Shown: piece by piece, positions 18,795-27,756 of the stretch
Layout of the letters: each line of letters opens with the position of its first letter
How positions within the stretch are numbered: the stretch's first letter is position 1
Source: Rhodospirillales bacterium
GTDB taxonomy: Bacteria > Pseudomonadota > Alphaproteobacteria > BOG-932 > Roseiterribacteraceae
NCBI GenBank assembly: GCA_003165335.1
Contig: PLTD01000206.1
Location: forward strand, 39,603 to 103,602
DNA: 64,000 nucleotides
Direction of reading: 5' to 3'
The notes under the pieces: model-generated
Seen by the model: the letters and a program-made list of their open reading frames with translations, nothing else
What the model was told of the DNA's origin: nothing
The model's database searches: none
Position numbers and translations under genes: made by a program

Positions 18795-19184
18795 CTAATT
18801 ACGCGCAAAGTGAATGGCGCATATTTTATTACCGTCCAAATCTCGGAAATATGCGGCAAACACCGTTACACCGCCGCCCGAACGCGGACCCGGTGCGCCT
18901 TCGTCACGGCCGCCGAGTTCCAACGCCTTGGCATGGATGGCCGCGACCTGTTCGGCCGTATCACAGAGCAGGCTGGCTTGGGTGCCGTTGCCGGCTGTGG
19001 CTTTGGCGCCGTCGAAAGGGCGAACGATCGATAGTACCGGGACACCGGCAGGAGTGCCGTAGATCCGCCCGCCGCTGCCATGTTCGAAAAGACCGCGCAG
19101 CCCGACTGTGGGCATCACCGCATCATAAAACTGCTTGGCTTTTTCGATGTCGTTCGACCCGAACATCACAGCAACGCCTACCAT
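18795..19184 (-). CDS. VOC (glyoxalase/bleomycin-resistance) superfamily protein
   Basis: A 129-residue single-domain vicinal-oxygen-chelate protein with the paired beta-alpha-beta-beta-beta layout: VAVMFGSNDIEKAKQFYDAVM opens the first module and TVFAAYFRDLDGNKICAIHF closes the second, where DLDGNK is the usual VOC C-terminal motif. Metal-ligand residues are not obvious from sequence, and the substrate is unknown. The ATG at 19182-19184 follows AAGGGGAAG, so the longer frame to 19211 is not needed. A strong hairpin (19212-19245) separates it from the PRC-barrel gene upstream, so it must have its own promoter or depend on read-through. Confidence 0.85.
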   Translation of the reverse strand: MVGVAVMFGSNDIEKAKQFYDAVMPTVGLRGLFEHGSGGRIYGTPAGVPVLSIVRPFDGAKATAGNGTQASLLCDTAEQVAAIHAKALELGGRDEGAPGPRSGGGVTVFAAYFRDLDGNKICAIHFARN

Positions 19185-19211
19185 CCGACTTCCCCTTATT
19201 ATTGAACGCAA

Positions 19212-19245
19212 GAAGGCCGCCCGGACGATAATCCGGACGGCCTTC
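19212..19245 (-). terminator. Strong hairpin, probable terminator of the PRC-barrel gene
   Basis: GAAGGCCGCCCGGA at 19212-19225 pairs with TCCGGACGGCCTTC at 19232-19245, 14 positions with a single mismatch around a 6 nt loop. It lies 17 nt past the stop of the minus-strand PRC-barrel gene. The minus-strand sequence after the stem is only weakly T-rich (TTGCGTTC), so efficiency is uncertain. Confidence 0.65.
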
Positions 19246-19262
19246 TATAAACTGCTTCCGTG

Positions 19263-19649
19263 TCAGCGCGTCGAGTATTTAAACTCAGGGAGAGCTTTCA
19301 ACTGAGCCATCGTGCCCCCCGGCAAGATCAGCTTTGTGTCGCTGATTTGAAGCGACTGATAAGGAACGGCGACGAGTTTGCTGCCGACACCCAGGAACCC
19401 GCCCACCGAGATCACCGAGTATAGAACCTTGTCGCTGCGCCCGACCAAAAGATCGTCAATTTTGCCGATGGTATCGCCCGCATCGTTCGCAACGGGTGCG
19501 CCGACGAGCTTGGACGTGCGATAGCCATCTGCCAGAGCGGTCACATTGACCTGGTTGACCGACTGCGGCGTCAAGTCCGCCGCGATACTCGGGGCAGCGA
19601 CGGACAACAGCGCCAAACCGGTGGCGATCTTTAAAATCGTGCGATTCAC
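19263..19649 (-). CDS. Exported PRC-barrel domain protein
   Basis: A 128-residue secreted protein. Residues 1-23 are a signal peptide (MNRTILKIATGLALLSVAAPSIAA). The mature part contains a PRC-barrel: SKLVGAPVANDAGDTIGKIDDLLVGRSDKV, then VISVGGFLGVGSKLVAVPYQSL, the standard strand-turn-strand pattern of this fold. PRC-barrels often mediate protein or RNA contacts; in exported forms the role is unknown. The gene starts at a GTG with GGAG about 9 nt upstream. It lies between the glucosidase gene (165 nt upstream, same strand) and a terminator-like hairpin, so it is probably a single transcription unit. Confidence 0.85.
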   Translation of the reverse strand: MNRTILKIATGLALLSVAAPSIAADLTPQSVNQVNVTALADGYRTSKLVGAPVANDAGDTIGKIDDLLVGRSDKVLYSVISVGGFLGVGSKLVAVPYQSLQISDTKLILPGGTMAQLKALPEFKYSTR

Positions 19650-19814
19650 GTTCAGACTCCTCTATCCAATCATTGTAGCGGCACAGCAGACCTGCGCGGC
19701 CAGGTGAGGAGAGAACCGGCCGAACGGCAATTTGTTGCGTCCGGGCCGCAATAGGGCGCTGTCGGCGACGGTGACAAAGTTCTGATCGGACCGCACGACT
19801 TAGCCGGCTGATAT

Positions 19815-22505
19815 TCAGCGCATCATCGGAATACAGGGATCTTCTTCGGAGCGGGGATGCAACAACAGAGCGACAGCACCCGTCCATCCCGTCTGATGCG
19901 AGGCGCCAAGGCCCTTTCCTGTGTCGCCGTTGAAATATTCATGGAACAGGACATGGTCGCGAAAGGCCGGATCGGTCTGCGACAGACGGCTGTCGCCAAA
20001 TACAGCGCGCTCTCCCTTGCCGTCCCGCAGAAATAGGGAGCAAAGCCGGCTGCTGAGCTCATCAGCCACCTGGCGAAGTGTCAACTGATTGCCTGAGCCT
20101 ACCGGGCATTCGACAGTGAAATCGTCACCGTAATAGTGGTGAAGTTCGTACAGAGATTCGACGAGGAGATAGTTTACCGGCATCCAGATCGGCCCACGCC
20201 AGTTGGAGTTGCCACCGAACAGCCGTGTCTTCGATTCCGCCGGCTCGTAATCCACTTTGAAGGCATGGCCGTCGAAATTGTAGACATAGGGTTTCTCCGC
20301 GTGGACGCGGGACAAAGCCCTGATCCCGAAATCGGAGAAGAACTCGGTCTCGTCCAGCGCACGAGCTAGCAGGCATTTGACCCGGTGACCGCGCAGCAGC
20401 GACAATAGGTGACGCTCACCGCCCTGCCAGGCAGGCTCGCTCCAGCGAGATACGAGGGCGGCCAGATCGGGACGATAGTTCAGGAACCACTGCAGCCGCG
20501 AGGCAAAGCCGCGCAGCGTAGCGAAATGCTCGGATTCCAGAACCTGGACTGCAAAAAGCGGGATCAGCCCGACGATCGAGCGCACGCGCAGCGGGATTGC
20601 TTCGCCTTCTGGAAGTTCGAGCACGTCGTAGAAAAACTCATCCTGCTCGTCCCACAGGCTGTGCTCACCGCCCATCTGGGTCATCGCCTCTGCGATATAG
20701 AGAAAATGTTCGAAGAACTTGCTGGCGATATCCTCATAGACGTGATTTTCGCGCGCCAATTCCAGGGCAATGCGCATCAGATTCAGCGCATACATCGCCA
20801 TCCACGCGGTTCCGTCAGACTGGTTAATGCTGCCGCCGGTGGGGAGCGGCGATGAGCGGTCAAATATGCCAATATTGTCCAGCCCCAGGAACCCGCCCTG
20901 GAAGACGTTGCGCCCGTCGGTGTCCTTGCGGTTCACCCACCAGTTGAAATTCAGCATCAGCTTATGAAAGACGCGTTCGAGGAACGCGCGGTCGCCGACG
21001 CCGGTCAGCGCCCTGTCCATCTGATAGACGCGCCATGCGGCCCAGGCGTGAACCGGAGGGTTAACATCGTCAAACTTCCACTCATAGGCCGGAAGCTGCC
21101 CGTTCGGATGCATGTACCATTCGCGGGTCATCAGCACGAGCTGCGCCTTGGCGAATTCCGGGTCGATCAGCGCAAAAGTCACGCAGTGAAAGGCCAGGTC
21201 CCAGGCCGCATACCAGGGATATTCCCAGGTGTCGGGCATGGCGATGATGTCGGCATTGGTGAGATGGACCCAGGAAGCGTTGCGGCCCTTCAGGCGCTCA
21301 GGCGACGGCGGAGGCTGAGCCGAGTCGCCTGAGAGCCAGCGGCGAATATCGAGGCAGTAATATTGCTTCGACCACAACATGCCGGCGAGCGCTTGCCGCT
21401 GAACCAGGCGCTTGTCGGTATCGGCGATGCCGGTTTGCAGAACGGAATAGAATTCCTCCGTCTCCGCCAGACGCGCGGTGAAGACAGCGTCGAAATCGGA
21501 AAAAGCCTTGCCGCCTTGTTTGTCATTGCCAAACCGCAGACGGATCGTCTGTTTGGCCCCAGCTTCCAGCTGCAGCACGAAATGCGCCGCACATTTGGTC
21601 CCCTCCCCCTTAGCGCTGACAGCATTGCGGTTACCGGCCACGATGCAATCGCCGATCCCATCCTTGAATGGGCCAGGAGCTTGCTCACCATAGAGCTTCA
21701 AGCAGTTAGTGTCGTTCTCGCAGAAGAGAAACTCCTGAGCGCCTTCAACGTCGAGGCGCATCGGCGGCAGATCGGGATGGGTTGCGGCGACCGATCCGTC
21801 CGGCGCCAGCTTCAGCAAGGGCCGCGGCGCCCCCTCAGTCCAGGACCAGATATTGCGCGCCCACAGTTGCGGCAGAAGATGCAGCGCAGCTGTATCGGGC
21901 CCGCGATTTTCGACTGTGACGCGTAGGAGAATTTCGTCGGGGCCGGCTTTTGCATATTCCGCCGTAACGTCGAAATAGCGGCCTTCGTCGAAAATCCCGG
22001 TATCGGCCAGTTCGAATTCAGGGTCCAGCGTGCCCCGCCTGGCGTTCTCTTCACGCAACCGGGCATAGGGAAAGGCGCCCTGGGGATATTTGTAAAGCAT
22101 CCGCATATAGGCATGGCTCGGGATACCGTCGCTGTAGAAATAGGCCTCTTTCACATCCTCGCCGTGATTGCCTTCAGAATTGGTAAGGCCGAACAGCCGT
22201 TCTTTCAGAATCGGGTCGCGGCCGTTCCAAAGGGCCAGAGACAGGCACCAATGCTGATGTCGATCGCTGAATCCGGCGATCCCATCCTCGCCCCAGCGAT
22301 AGGCGCGGCTCGGCGCATCCGCAAAGGACAGATAGTCCCAGGCATCGCCGCCCGGACTGTAATCTTCGCGCACCGTGCCCCATTGCCGCTCGCTTAGGTA
22401 GGGTCCCCATCTGCGCCAATCCCGGGCACGCGCAGCGTCCTGAATGCGCTGGCCCTCTATCGTGTCGAACATGCGCGTCGGCCCGCCGGATTGGGTATTC
22501 GCCAT
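19815..22505 (-). CDS. Large glucosidase-like glycoside hydrolase (GH63/MGH1-like)
   Basis: An 896-residue cytoplasmic-looking protein with no signal peptide. It has an N-terminal beta-sandwich (about 1-330) and a C-terminal (alpha/alpha)6 barrel (about 370-880) of the GH63/mannosylglycerate-hydrolase-like type usually annotated as glucosidase. Barrel motifs include PDTWEYPWYAAWDLAFHCVTFALIDPEFAKAQ, the INQSDGTAWMAMYALNLM segment, and GNSNWRGPIWMPVNYLLVESL near the C terminus; the acidic residues in these segments are the probable catalytic or binding residues. It likely hydrolyses alpha-glucosidic bonds in an oligosaccharide or compatible solute, but the substrate is not determinable. It is divergent from lexA across 277 nt and shares no obvious operon with sugar genes. 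Confidence 0.85.
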   Translation of the reverse strand: MANTQSGGPTRMFDTIEGQRIQDAARARDWRRWGPYLSERQWGTVREDYSPGGDAWDYLSFADAPSRAYRWGEDGIAGFSDRHQHWCLSLALWNGRDPILKERLFGLTNSEGNHGEDVKEAYFYSDGIPSHAYMRMLYKYPQGAFPYARLREENARRGTLDPEFELADTGIFDEGRYFDVTAEYAKAGPDEILLRVTVENRGPDTAALHLLPQLWARNIWSWTEGAPRPLLKLAPDGSVAATHPDLPPMRLDVEGAQEFLFCENDTNCLKLYGEQAPGPFKDGIGDCIVAGNRNAVSAKGEGTKCAAHFVLQLEAGAKQTIRLRFGNDKQGGKAFSDFDAVFTARLAETEEFYSVLQTGIADTDKRLVQRQALAGMLWSKQYYCLDIRRWLSGDSAQPPPSPERLKGRNASWVHLTNADIIAMPDTWEYPWYAAWDLAFHCVTFALIDPEFAKAQLVLMTREWYMHPNGQLPAYEWKFDDVNPPVHAWAAWRVYQMDRALTGVGDRAFLERVFHKLMLNFNWWVNRKDTDGRNVFQGGFLGLDNIGIFDRSSPLPTGGSINQSDGTAWMAMYALNLMRIALELARENHVYEDIASKFFEHFLYIAEAMTQMGGEHSLWDEQDEFFYDVLELPEGEAIPLRVRSIVGLIPLFAVQVLESEHFATLRGFASRLQWFLNYRPDLAALVSRWSEPAWQGGERHLLSLLRGHRVKCLLARALDETEFFSDFGIRALSRVHAEKPYVYNFDGHAFKVDYEPAESKTRLFGGNSNWRGPIWMPVNYLLVESLYELHHYYGDDFTVECPVGSGNQLTLRQVADELSSRLCSLFLRDGKGERAVFGDSRLSQTDPAFRDHVLFHEYFNGDTGKGLGASHQTGWTGAVALLLHPRSEEDPCIPMMR

Positions 22506-22703
22506 GCTAGATTTTAAGCTCCCAAGAACCGGGGATGCGCGACTGAGATGGGCTTTTCGGCCAACCGATAGTCTGTGAGGATTGCCAGCTGAAAGATAGC
22601 ATGATCCGGTCCGGAACTCTTCGGGACAAGAACAGAATTGTCGAAGATAATGCCGGTTCCGACAGCGCGGGCACCCGATTTTTGGCGGAACCTAACAAGC
22701 CCC

Positions 22704-22733
22704 TTGACGCGAATCAGGGAACCAAACTAGAAC
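22704..22733 (+). promoter_or_regulatory. lexA promoter with overlapping LexA (SOS) box
   Basis: GAAC-N7-GAAC (22719-22733) is the consensus LexA operator of alphaproteobacteria. A TTGACG element at 22704-22709 sits 17-18 nt before CTAGAAC (-10 region about 22727-22733), so LexA bound here would cover the -10. This implies autoregulation of lexA, about 50 nt before its ATG. Motif and spacing are seen directly; function is inferred from the known family. Confidence 0.8.
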
Positions 22734-22782
22734 GGTCCCAGGTTTCCTGATTTGTTCTGTCGTTCGCGAAAGGTATAGCCAA

Positions 22783-23484
22783 ATGTTGACCCGTAAGCAG
22801 CACGAACTCCTGATGCTAATTCACGAAAGGCTGAAGGAAGACGGCATTCCCCCGTCCTTCGACGAGATGAAAGATGCGCTGGGTCTCAAGTCGAAATCGG
22901 GCGTACACCGGCTGGTGACTGCCTTGGAGGAGCGCGGATTTCTGCGCCGCCTGCACCATCGCGCCCGTGCGATGGAAGTGATCAAGCTGCCCGACACATC
23001 AGGGCGCGCCTGGCCGGCCAGTGCCGGCTTCCGACCCCAGGTCATCCAGGGCGATTTCCAACCGCTTCAAGGTCGGCCAATCGATTCGGTCTCAGATCGC
23101 GATGCGATCCAGCTTCCGCTCTATGGGAAGATTGCCGCCGGTACGCCGATCGAGGCGCTGCGCGACCACGGCAATTATGTCGAAGTGCCCAGCAGTCTGC
23201 TCGGCTCAGGCGATTATTACGCGCTGAAAGTCACCGGCGATTCAATGATCGATGCGGGAATCCTTGATGACGACACCGTGATCATCCGTCGCGACGACAC
23301 AGCGGAGAACGGGGCAATCGTCGTCGCCCTGGTCGACGGCCAGGAAGCGACGCTGAAACGCCTGCGCCGCAAGGGCAACACAATCGCGCTGGAGCCAGCC
23401 AACCAAGCCCACAAGATCCAGCTCTACGGTGCCGACCGCGTACGCGTCCAGGGCCGGCTGGTGGGGCTGATCCGGAAATATTAG
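22783..23484 (+). CDS. lexA: LexA SOS repressor
   Basis: Transcriptional repressor of the DNA-damage regulon, inactivated by RecA-stimulated self-cleavage. Residues 1-70 form the winged-helix DNA-binding domain ([20 protein letters not shown]...[23 protein letters not shown]). The S24-type peptidase domain has the Ala119-Gly120 cleavage bond in GKIAAGTP, the nucleophile Ser154 in [10 protein letters not shown] and the general base Lys192 in ATLKRLRR. At 233 aa it is longer than E. coli LexA, as is normal for alphaproteobacteria. Its promoter carries a LexA box. In relatives it tends to sit near the trp genes, so the 13 kb before it looks like an insertion. Confidence 0.97.
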   Translation: MLTRKQHELLMLIHERLKEDGIPPSFDEMKDALGLKSKSGVHRLVTALEERGFLRRLHHRARAMEVIKLPDTSGRAWPASAGFRPQVIQGDFQPLQGRPIDSVSDRDAIQLPLYGKIAAGTPIEALRDHGNYVEVPSSLLGSGDYYALKVTGDSMIDAGILDDDTVIIRRDDTAENGAIVVALVDGQEATLKRLRRKGNTIALEPANQAHKIQLYGADRVRVQGRLVGLIRKY

Positions 23485-23708
23485 GGCGAGGCCAAACCCC
23501 ACAGCCGCTCACCGCTGATCCGGCGGACGGTCTCGATGTGGGGGCCGTCTGGGGCGAAGTTAACGAATTTCGATGAAAGCGCGCCGCGTGAGCATTGGCG
23601 AGCCTATCAAGGCCGAAGCCGCGGTGCGAGAACGGAAACCGGGTAGCAGAAGCGAGCCCCCGCCACTAGGATGCCGACTCGACCGTCCACTGCCACGGAT
23701 CGACACTT

Positions 23709-24848
23709 GTGACCTCCGCTTCACGCGTCCTGGAATTTGTCTTCTTCGATGCGGGCGGCGGCCATCGTAACGCCGCGATGGCGTTGAAGTCTGTCATCGC
23801 CGAGCAATATCCCGGTTGGCGGATCGAACTCATCAATCTTCAGGAGATATTGGGTCCGGTCGACATGTTTCAGCGTGTCACGGGCCTTCAGTCTCAGGAC
23901 TTCTACAACGCCATATTAAAGCGTGGCTGGACCTTCGGGTCGCTCGCCATGCTGCGCACGCTACAGCGGGGCATCCGCTTTTACACGCCGAATTTCGAGG
24001 AGGTGCTGGAAAAGCACTGGCACAGGTCGCGGCCCGATCTCGTCGTCTCTCTGATCCCCAATTTCAATGGGATCATGTTCCGCGCACTGAGGAAGGTCCA
24101 TGCGGATATTCCCTATGTCACGGTGATGACCGATCTAGCCGATTTCCCGCCGCATTTCTGGCTGGAACAGCAGGATCAATTCATCATTTGCGGCACGGCT
24201 CATGCCGCGGGGCAGGCCGCCGGCGCGGGCTATCGGCCCGACCGAATTTTCCAGGCGTCGGGCATGATCCTGAAGCCACAGTTCTATCACACGCCGGCCG
24301 AAGATCGCCGGGCGGCGCGTATCGCCCTGGGCATGAACCCCGACCTACCTGCGGCGCTGATCATGTTCGGCGGCTATGGCTCAAAGACGGCAGCCAGAAT
24401 CGTCGAGCGGCTGAGCCGGTCTGAACTCGAACTGCAAACCATCGTTCTATGCGGCCACAATGAAAAGCTTAAGGAATCGCTGGTGGGCAAGCCGTTGTGC
24501 CATGCGGTAGGCTTTACCGAAACGGTTCAGAATTATATGCGGCTGGCCGATTTTTTCATCGGCAAGCCGGGTCCGGGCAGCATCAGCGAAGCCTTGCACA
24601 TGGGACTGCCGGTGGTTCTCGAGCGCAACAATCTGACTATGCCACAGGAGCGCTATAACACCGTCTGGGTTGAAGAGCAGAAGCTGGGCGTCGTCATCCG
24701 CGATTTCAAACAGATCGCCGACGCGGTCCGTAACCTGCTGGACGACGACATGCTAATTCAGTTCCGCGAAAATGCAGCCAGACTGGATAACCATGCGGTC
24801 TATGAGATTCCCCCGATGCTCGAGCGAATCATGACGGGGGCCGCATAG
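23709..24848 (+). CDS. MGDG-synthase-like (GT28) glycosyltransferase
   Basis: A 379-residue GT-B glycosyltransferase resembling monogalactosyl-/glucosyl-diacylglycerol synthases and MurG. The N-terminal loop VFFDAGGGHRNAAMALKSVI is the signature GGGH segment near the acceptor site. The C-terminal domain has LIMFGGYGSK and the nucleotide-sugar-binding KPGPGSISEALHMGLPVVLERN. It probably transfers a hexose to a membrane lipid on the cytoplasmic face; whether the acceptor is diacylglycerol or a sphingolipid cannot be told. It begins at GTG (23709-23711) with only a weak ribosome site. It stands 224 nt behind lexA, where I would have expected a comEC-like gene, and 86 nt before the ferritin-like gene. 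Confidence 0.82.
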   Translation: MTSASRVLEFVFFDAGGGHRNAAMALKSVIAEQYPGWRIELINLQEILGPVDMFQRVTGLQSQDFYNAILKRGWTFGSLAMLRTLQRGIRFYTPNFEEVLEKHWHRSRPDLVVSLIPNFNGIMFRALRKVHADIPYVTVMTDLADFPPHFWLEQQDQFIICGTAHAAGQAAGAGYRPDRIFQASGMILKPQFYHTPAEDRRAARIALGMNPDLPAALIMFGGYGSKTAARIVERLSRSELELQTIVLCGHNEKLKESLVGKPLCHAVGFTETVQNYMRLADFFIGKPGPGSISEALHMGLPVVLERNNLTMPQERYNTVWVEEQKLGVVIRDFKQIADAVRNLLDDDMLIQFRENAARLDNHAVYEIPPMLERIMTGAA

Positions 24849-24934
24849 CGCGATCTTGCCTTCTCCCAGTCCCGCGTTCGGTGTAATATTATTTCAAGAA
24901 TTGTCGGGCCAAAGAGCCCATCGGGAGGCAAAGC

Positions 24935-25477
24935 ATGAGCGGAACTGCACAAGGCACAAGCGGCTTTCAAGCATTCGGCCGTCATTATTCCACTGAAAGG
25001 GAAGCGATCGTCGGGCTGATCGACCTGTTACGCGCAGAGGAAGGGGCGGCCGGGGAAGCAATTGCCGGCTGGGTCAAGGTCTGCAAGGACCCGTCATTGC
25101 GCGGGGGCCTCAGCATGATCGCTGAACGCGAGAGTTTTCACGGGCGCATCTTTGGCCAACGGATGCTGGATATGGGAGAGACATGGCGAGCAACGATCGC
25201 CGAAGAGCGGGGAGCCGAATACCAGTCCTGCTTAGCCGACCCCAATGTACCCGACACAGTAAAGCTGGCGCGTCTGGTCGGCACCATCGGCGATACCGAA
25301 GTTATTATCGCCCCGGTTGTCGATTTCGCCGAACGCATAACCGAGGACCTGCAGACCCGCGAGGCGCTGAGGCTTTATTGCGAAGATGAAATCTCGTCCG
25401 GTCGCTGGCTGTGCGAAGCCTGCGATCGGATGGGCGTTGCACATGCGCCGGAACTGATTGCAGCGCACGCAGCTTAA
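24935..25477 (+). CDS. Ferritin-like helical protein of unknown function
   Basis: A 180-residue, mostly helical cytoplasmic protein. IAERESFHGRIFGQRML contains an E-x2-x-x-H arrangement seen in di-iron ferritin-like bundles, and YCEDEISSGRWLCEAC contains a second acidic helix; together they suggest, but do not prove, a metal-binding four-helix bundle. A pair of Cys residues (CEAC-type) occurs near the C terminus. It is translated from an ATG preceded by GGGAGGC. I do not recognise the family by name. It follows the glycosyltransferase on plus and converges with the PAS histidine kinase 28 nt later. Confidence 0.6.
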   Translation: MSGTAQGTSGFQAFGRHYSTEREAIVGLIDLLRAEEGAAGEAIAGWVKVCKDPSLRGGLSMIAERESFHGRIFGQRMLDMGETWRATIAEERGAEYQSCLADPNVPDTVKLARLVGTIGDTEVIIAPVVDFAERITEDLQTREALRLYCEDEISSGRWLCEACDRMGVAHAPELIAAHAA

Positions 25478-25505
25478 GGCGAGAAATTCGATGTTTAACG
25501 GCGGA

Positions 25506-27491
25506 TCAGGCGCCGACCTGAATCGCCGGTCCGACCCGATCGGCCGGAATTTCGATCGTCACGGTGGTCCCTTTGCCCGGCTCGCTCGCGATATGGAGCG
25601 AACCGCCGTGCAACTCGGCAAAACGTTTCGCCAGCGGCAATCCCAGACCAACTCCTTCGTTGTTGCGCTGAAGCGCACTGGCGATTTGTGCGAACGGCGT
25701 CAGCGCCACAGGAATTTCTTCGGCGCGCATACCGATGCCGGTATCGGTTACCGATATTGAGATCGCGCCATCGTTGCGTCGTTCCGCCTTGAGACTGATT
25801 TCACCGGACTGCGTAAATTTGACAGCGTTGCTGAGGATATTCAGCACCGCTTGGCGCAATAACCGAAGGTCGCCGGTAAACTCGTCTGCATCCGGCGCAA
25901 CATCGACGCTGATCTTAAGTCCTTTTGCTTCCGCCTTGACCTGCAATAGTCTAACCACCCAATCGAGGAGCCAGCGGGTTTCGATCCGCTCGTCGTCGCG
26001 GTCGGATTGCCCGGCCTCCAGTCGGGAAAAATCAAGGATATCGTTGATGATATCCAGGAGGTGCAGGCCGCTGTCCCTGATATCCGCTGCATATTCACGG
26101 TCCAGATCGGTGCGGGCGGGCTTACGCGTGTCTTTTGCCAGAATTTCGGCGAACCCGATGATCGCGTTCAGCGGCGTGCGAAGTTCATGGCTCATATTCG
26201 CCAGAAATTCGGTTTTGCTTCGATTGGCCTGCTGGGCATCCTCGAGCGCCGCCCGTAGCGCTTTTGCCGCTGCCCGCTCCTCCGTGACATCGCGATTGGT
26301 GCCGATTAAGCGCACGATATTCTGCGACTGATCACGTACAAACCGCACCAGCCCATAGATAATCTTTTCGCTACCATCAGGACCGATAATGCGGAAATCG
26401 GCGGAAGTCTGACGATCATCGCCTGCCCCGACAGCAGCAATCAGAGATGTCATCATCGGCCGGTCATCCGGATGCATCGCGTTCAACAGAAACGAAAAAT
26501 CGAGAGTAAGATCCCGTGAGTCGACTCCGGATAATTCGAACATGCCCGGAGACCATCTGATCTCTCCCGTAACCATGTCAGCTTCCCAGCTGCCGGTCTT
26601 GGCTATCCGCTCAGCGTCGTGAAACATGTGCTCGCTGCGCGCGAGGTCGTCGGCAGTCTTTTTCGCCTCCGTCACATCCGCGGATGTGCCGATAATCTTC
26701 AGCCGCTTGCCATCGGCCCCGTAAACAACCTCACCTCTCTGGTGCAAAGTGCGCACCGCGCCCGAAAGCTGTATGATGCGGTGCTGAAAGTCGAACGCCT
26801 TTTTGTCCCGGCTGGCCGCCGCGATAAGGGCTGTGAAATTTTCGCGTTCGTCGGGATGAATCTGCCCAAGAAAATCCGTGCTATTCGGCGTGAATACAGA
26901 CGGATCACGGCCGAAAATGCGATAAATCTCATCGGACCAGGTCAGGGCTTCCGCCGCCAGATCCCACTCCCAGTTGCCGATTTGAGCGATACGCTGTGCA
27001 TTCGCCAGCGCATGTTCGCTCTCTCGCAATTTCGCCGTCTCAGCCAATTGCTCGGTAATATCCTGGGCAACGCCAATGACACGCAGCAACCGGCCGTCAA
27101 CCGACCGGTAACTCTTCACAGTGTTGCGCAAAATCCGCTCAACGCCGTCTAGGCGCCTGATCCGGATGTCATATCCGGTCAACAGTTCATCTTCTGTCAG
27201 AATTTTCTTATAGCGTTCCCGCACCAGATTTTGATCTTCGGCAGGTACGAGGGATATGAAAAGATCCCATGATGCGGAATGGGCTTCGGGATCCAGGCCG
27301 AGGATCACAAAAAGATTGCGCGACCAGTATTCCCCGGTTTGCGGATCGCTTTCCCAGCTTCCCAGATTAGCGAGTTCTTCGCCGATTTTGAACATGTCGG
27401 TCATGCGGCGCAATTGGTCAGCAGCGGCACCGCCATCCGGTAAGCGCGGCGAAAGCTTAGCCTGCTGGGGAAGTTGATCGTCCTGTCCCAT
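25506..27491 (-). CDS. Three-PAS sensor histidine kinase
   Basis: A 661-residue cytoplasmic sensor kinase without membrane helices. Three PAS/PAC domains lie at about 30-150, 160-275 and 285-405; each ends in an IGxxxDVTE-type PAC motif. A HisKA domain follows with the phosphorylated His435 in NMSHELRTPLNAIIGFAE. The HATPase_c domain has LNILSNAVKFT (N box), VTDTGIGM (G1) and GVGLGLPLAKRFAELHGG (G2). No response regulator is adjacent, so it is an orphan kinase here. The PAS ligands are unknown; none shows the Cys of a LOV photosensor (no NCRFL). It starts at ATG 27489-27491 in an AT-rich upstream region. Confidence 0.93.
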   Translation of the reverse strand: MGQDDQLPQQAKLSPRLPDGGAAADQLRRMTDMFKIGEELANLGSWESDPQTGEYWSRNLFVILGLDPEAHSASWDLFISLVPAEDQNLVRERYKKILTEDELLTGYDIRIRRLDGVERILRNTVKSYRSVDGRLLRVIGVAQDITEQLAETAKLRESEHALANAQRIAQIGNWEWDLAAEALTWSDEIYRIFGRDPSVFTPNSTDFLGQIHPDERENFTALIAAASRDKKAFDFQHRIIQLSGAVRTLHQRGEVVYGADGKRLKIIGTSADVTEAKKTADDLARSEHMFHDAERIAKTGSWEADMVTGEIRWSPGMFELSGVDSRDLTLDFSFLLNAMHPDDRPMMTSLIAAVGAGDDRQTSADFRIIGPDGSEKIIYGLVRFVRDQSQNIVRLIGTNRDVTEERAAAKALRAALEDAQQANRSKTEFLANMSHELRTPLNAIIGFAEILAKDTRKPARTDLDREYAADIRDSGLHLLDIINDILDFSRLEAGQSDRDDERIETRWLLDWVVRLLQVKAEAKGLKISVDVAPDADEFTGDLRLLRQAVLNILSNAVKFTQSGEISLKAERRNDGAISISVTDTGIGMRAEEIPVALTPFAQIASALQRNNEGVGLGLPLAKRFAELHGGSLHIASEPGKGTTVTIEIPADRVGPAIQVGA

Positions 27492-27756
27492 TTGGCATAT
27501 CCAATTTGATTTGTTTCAGCGTACCGCGCCGCTGAGATTCAGGGAATTTATAATTTAACGAAATTTGTTTTTAAATATCATGGCCCTAGGGCAACAGCAC
27601 GCTACGAATGCATCATTGGTGCCTCGCTTCGCTTTCTTTCCGGTAAGAGCGTGCGTATTTCAACCTCAAACCCTGACGACAATTTGGGACAAAAGCCGGG
27701 GTGCGAGGCCGGCAATCGATAGTTGTACGGATGGGAGGATCGGTTAGGGTCAGGGC

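Noticed and set aside
22507-22698. 63-codon minus-strand frame before the glucosidase gene
   Set aside because: No ribosome site or domain; it lies between divergent genes where promoters are expected.
23497-23543. CCCCAC/GTGGGG dyad after lexA as terminator
   Set aside because: The loop is over 30 nt and there is no T-run; too weak to list.
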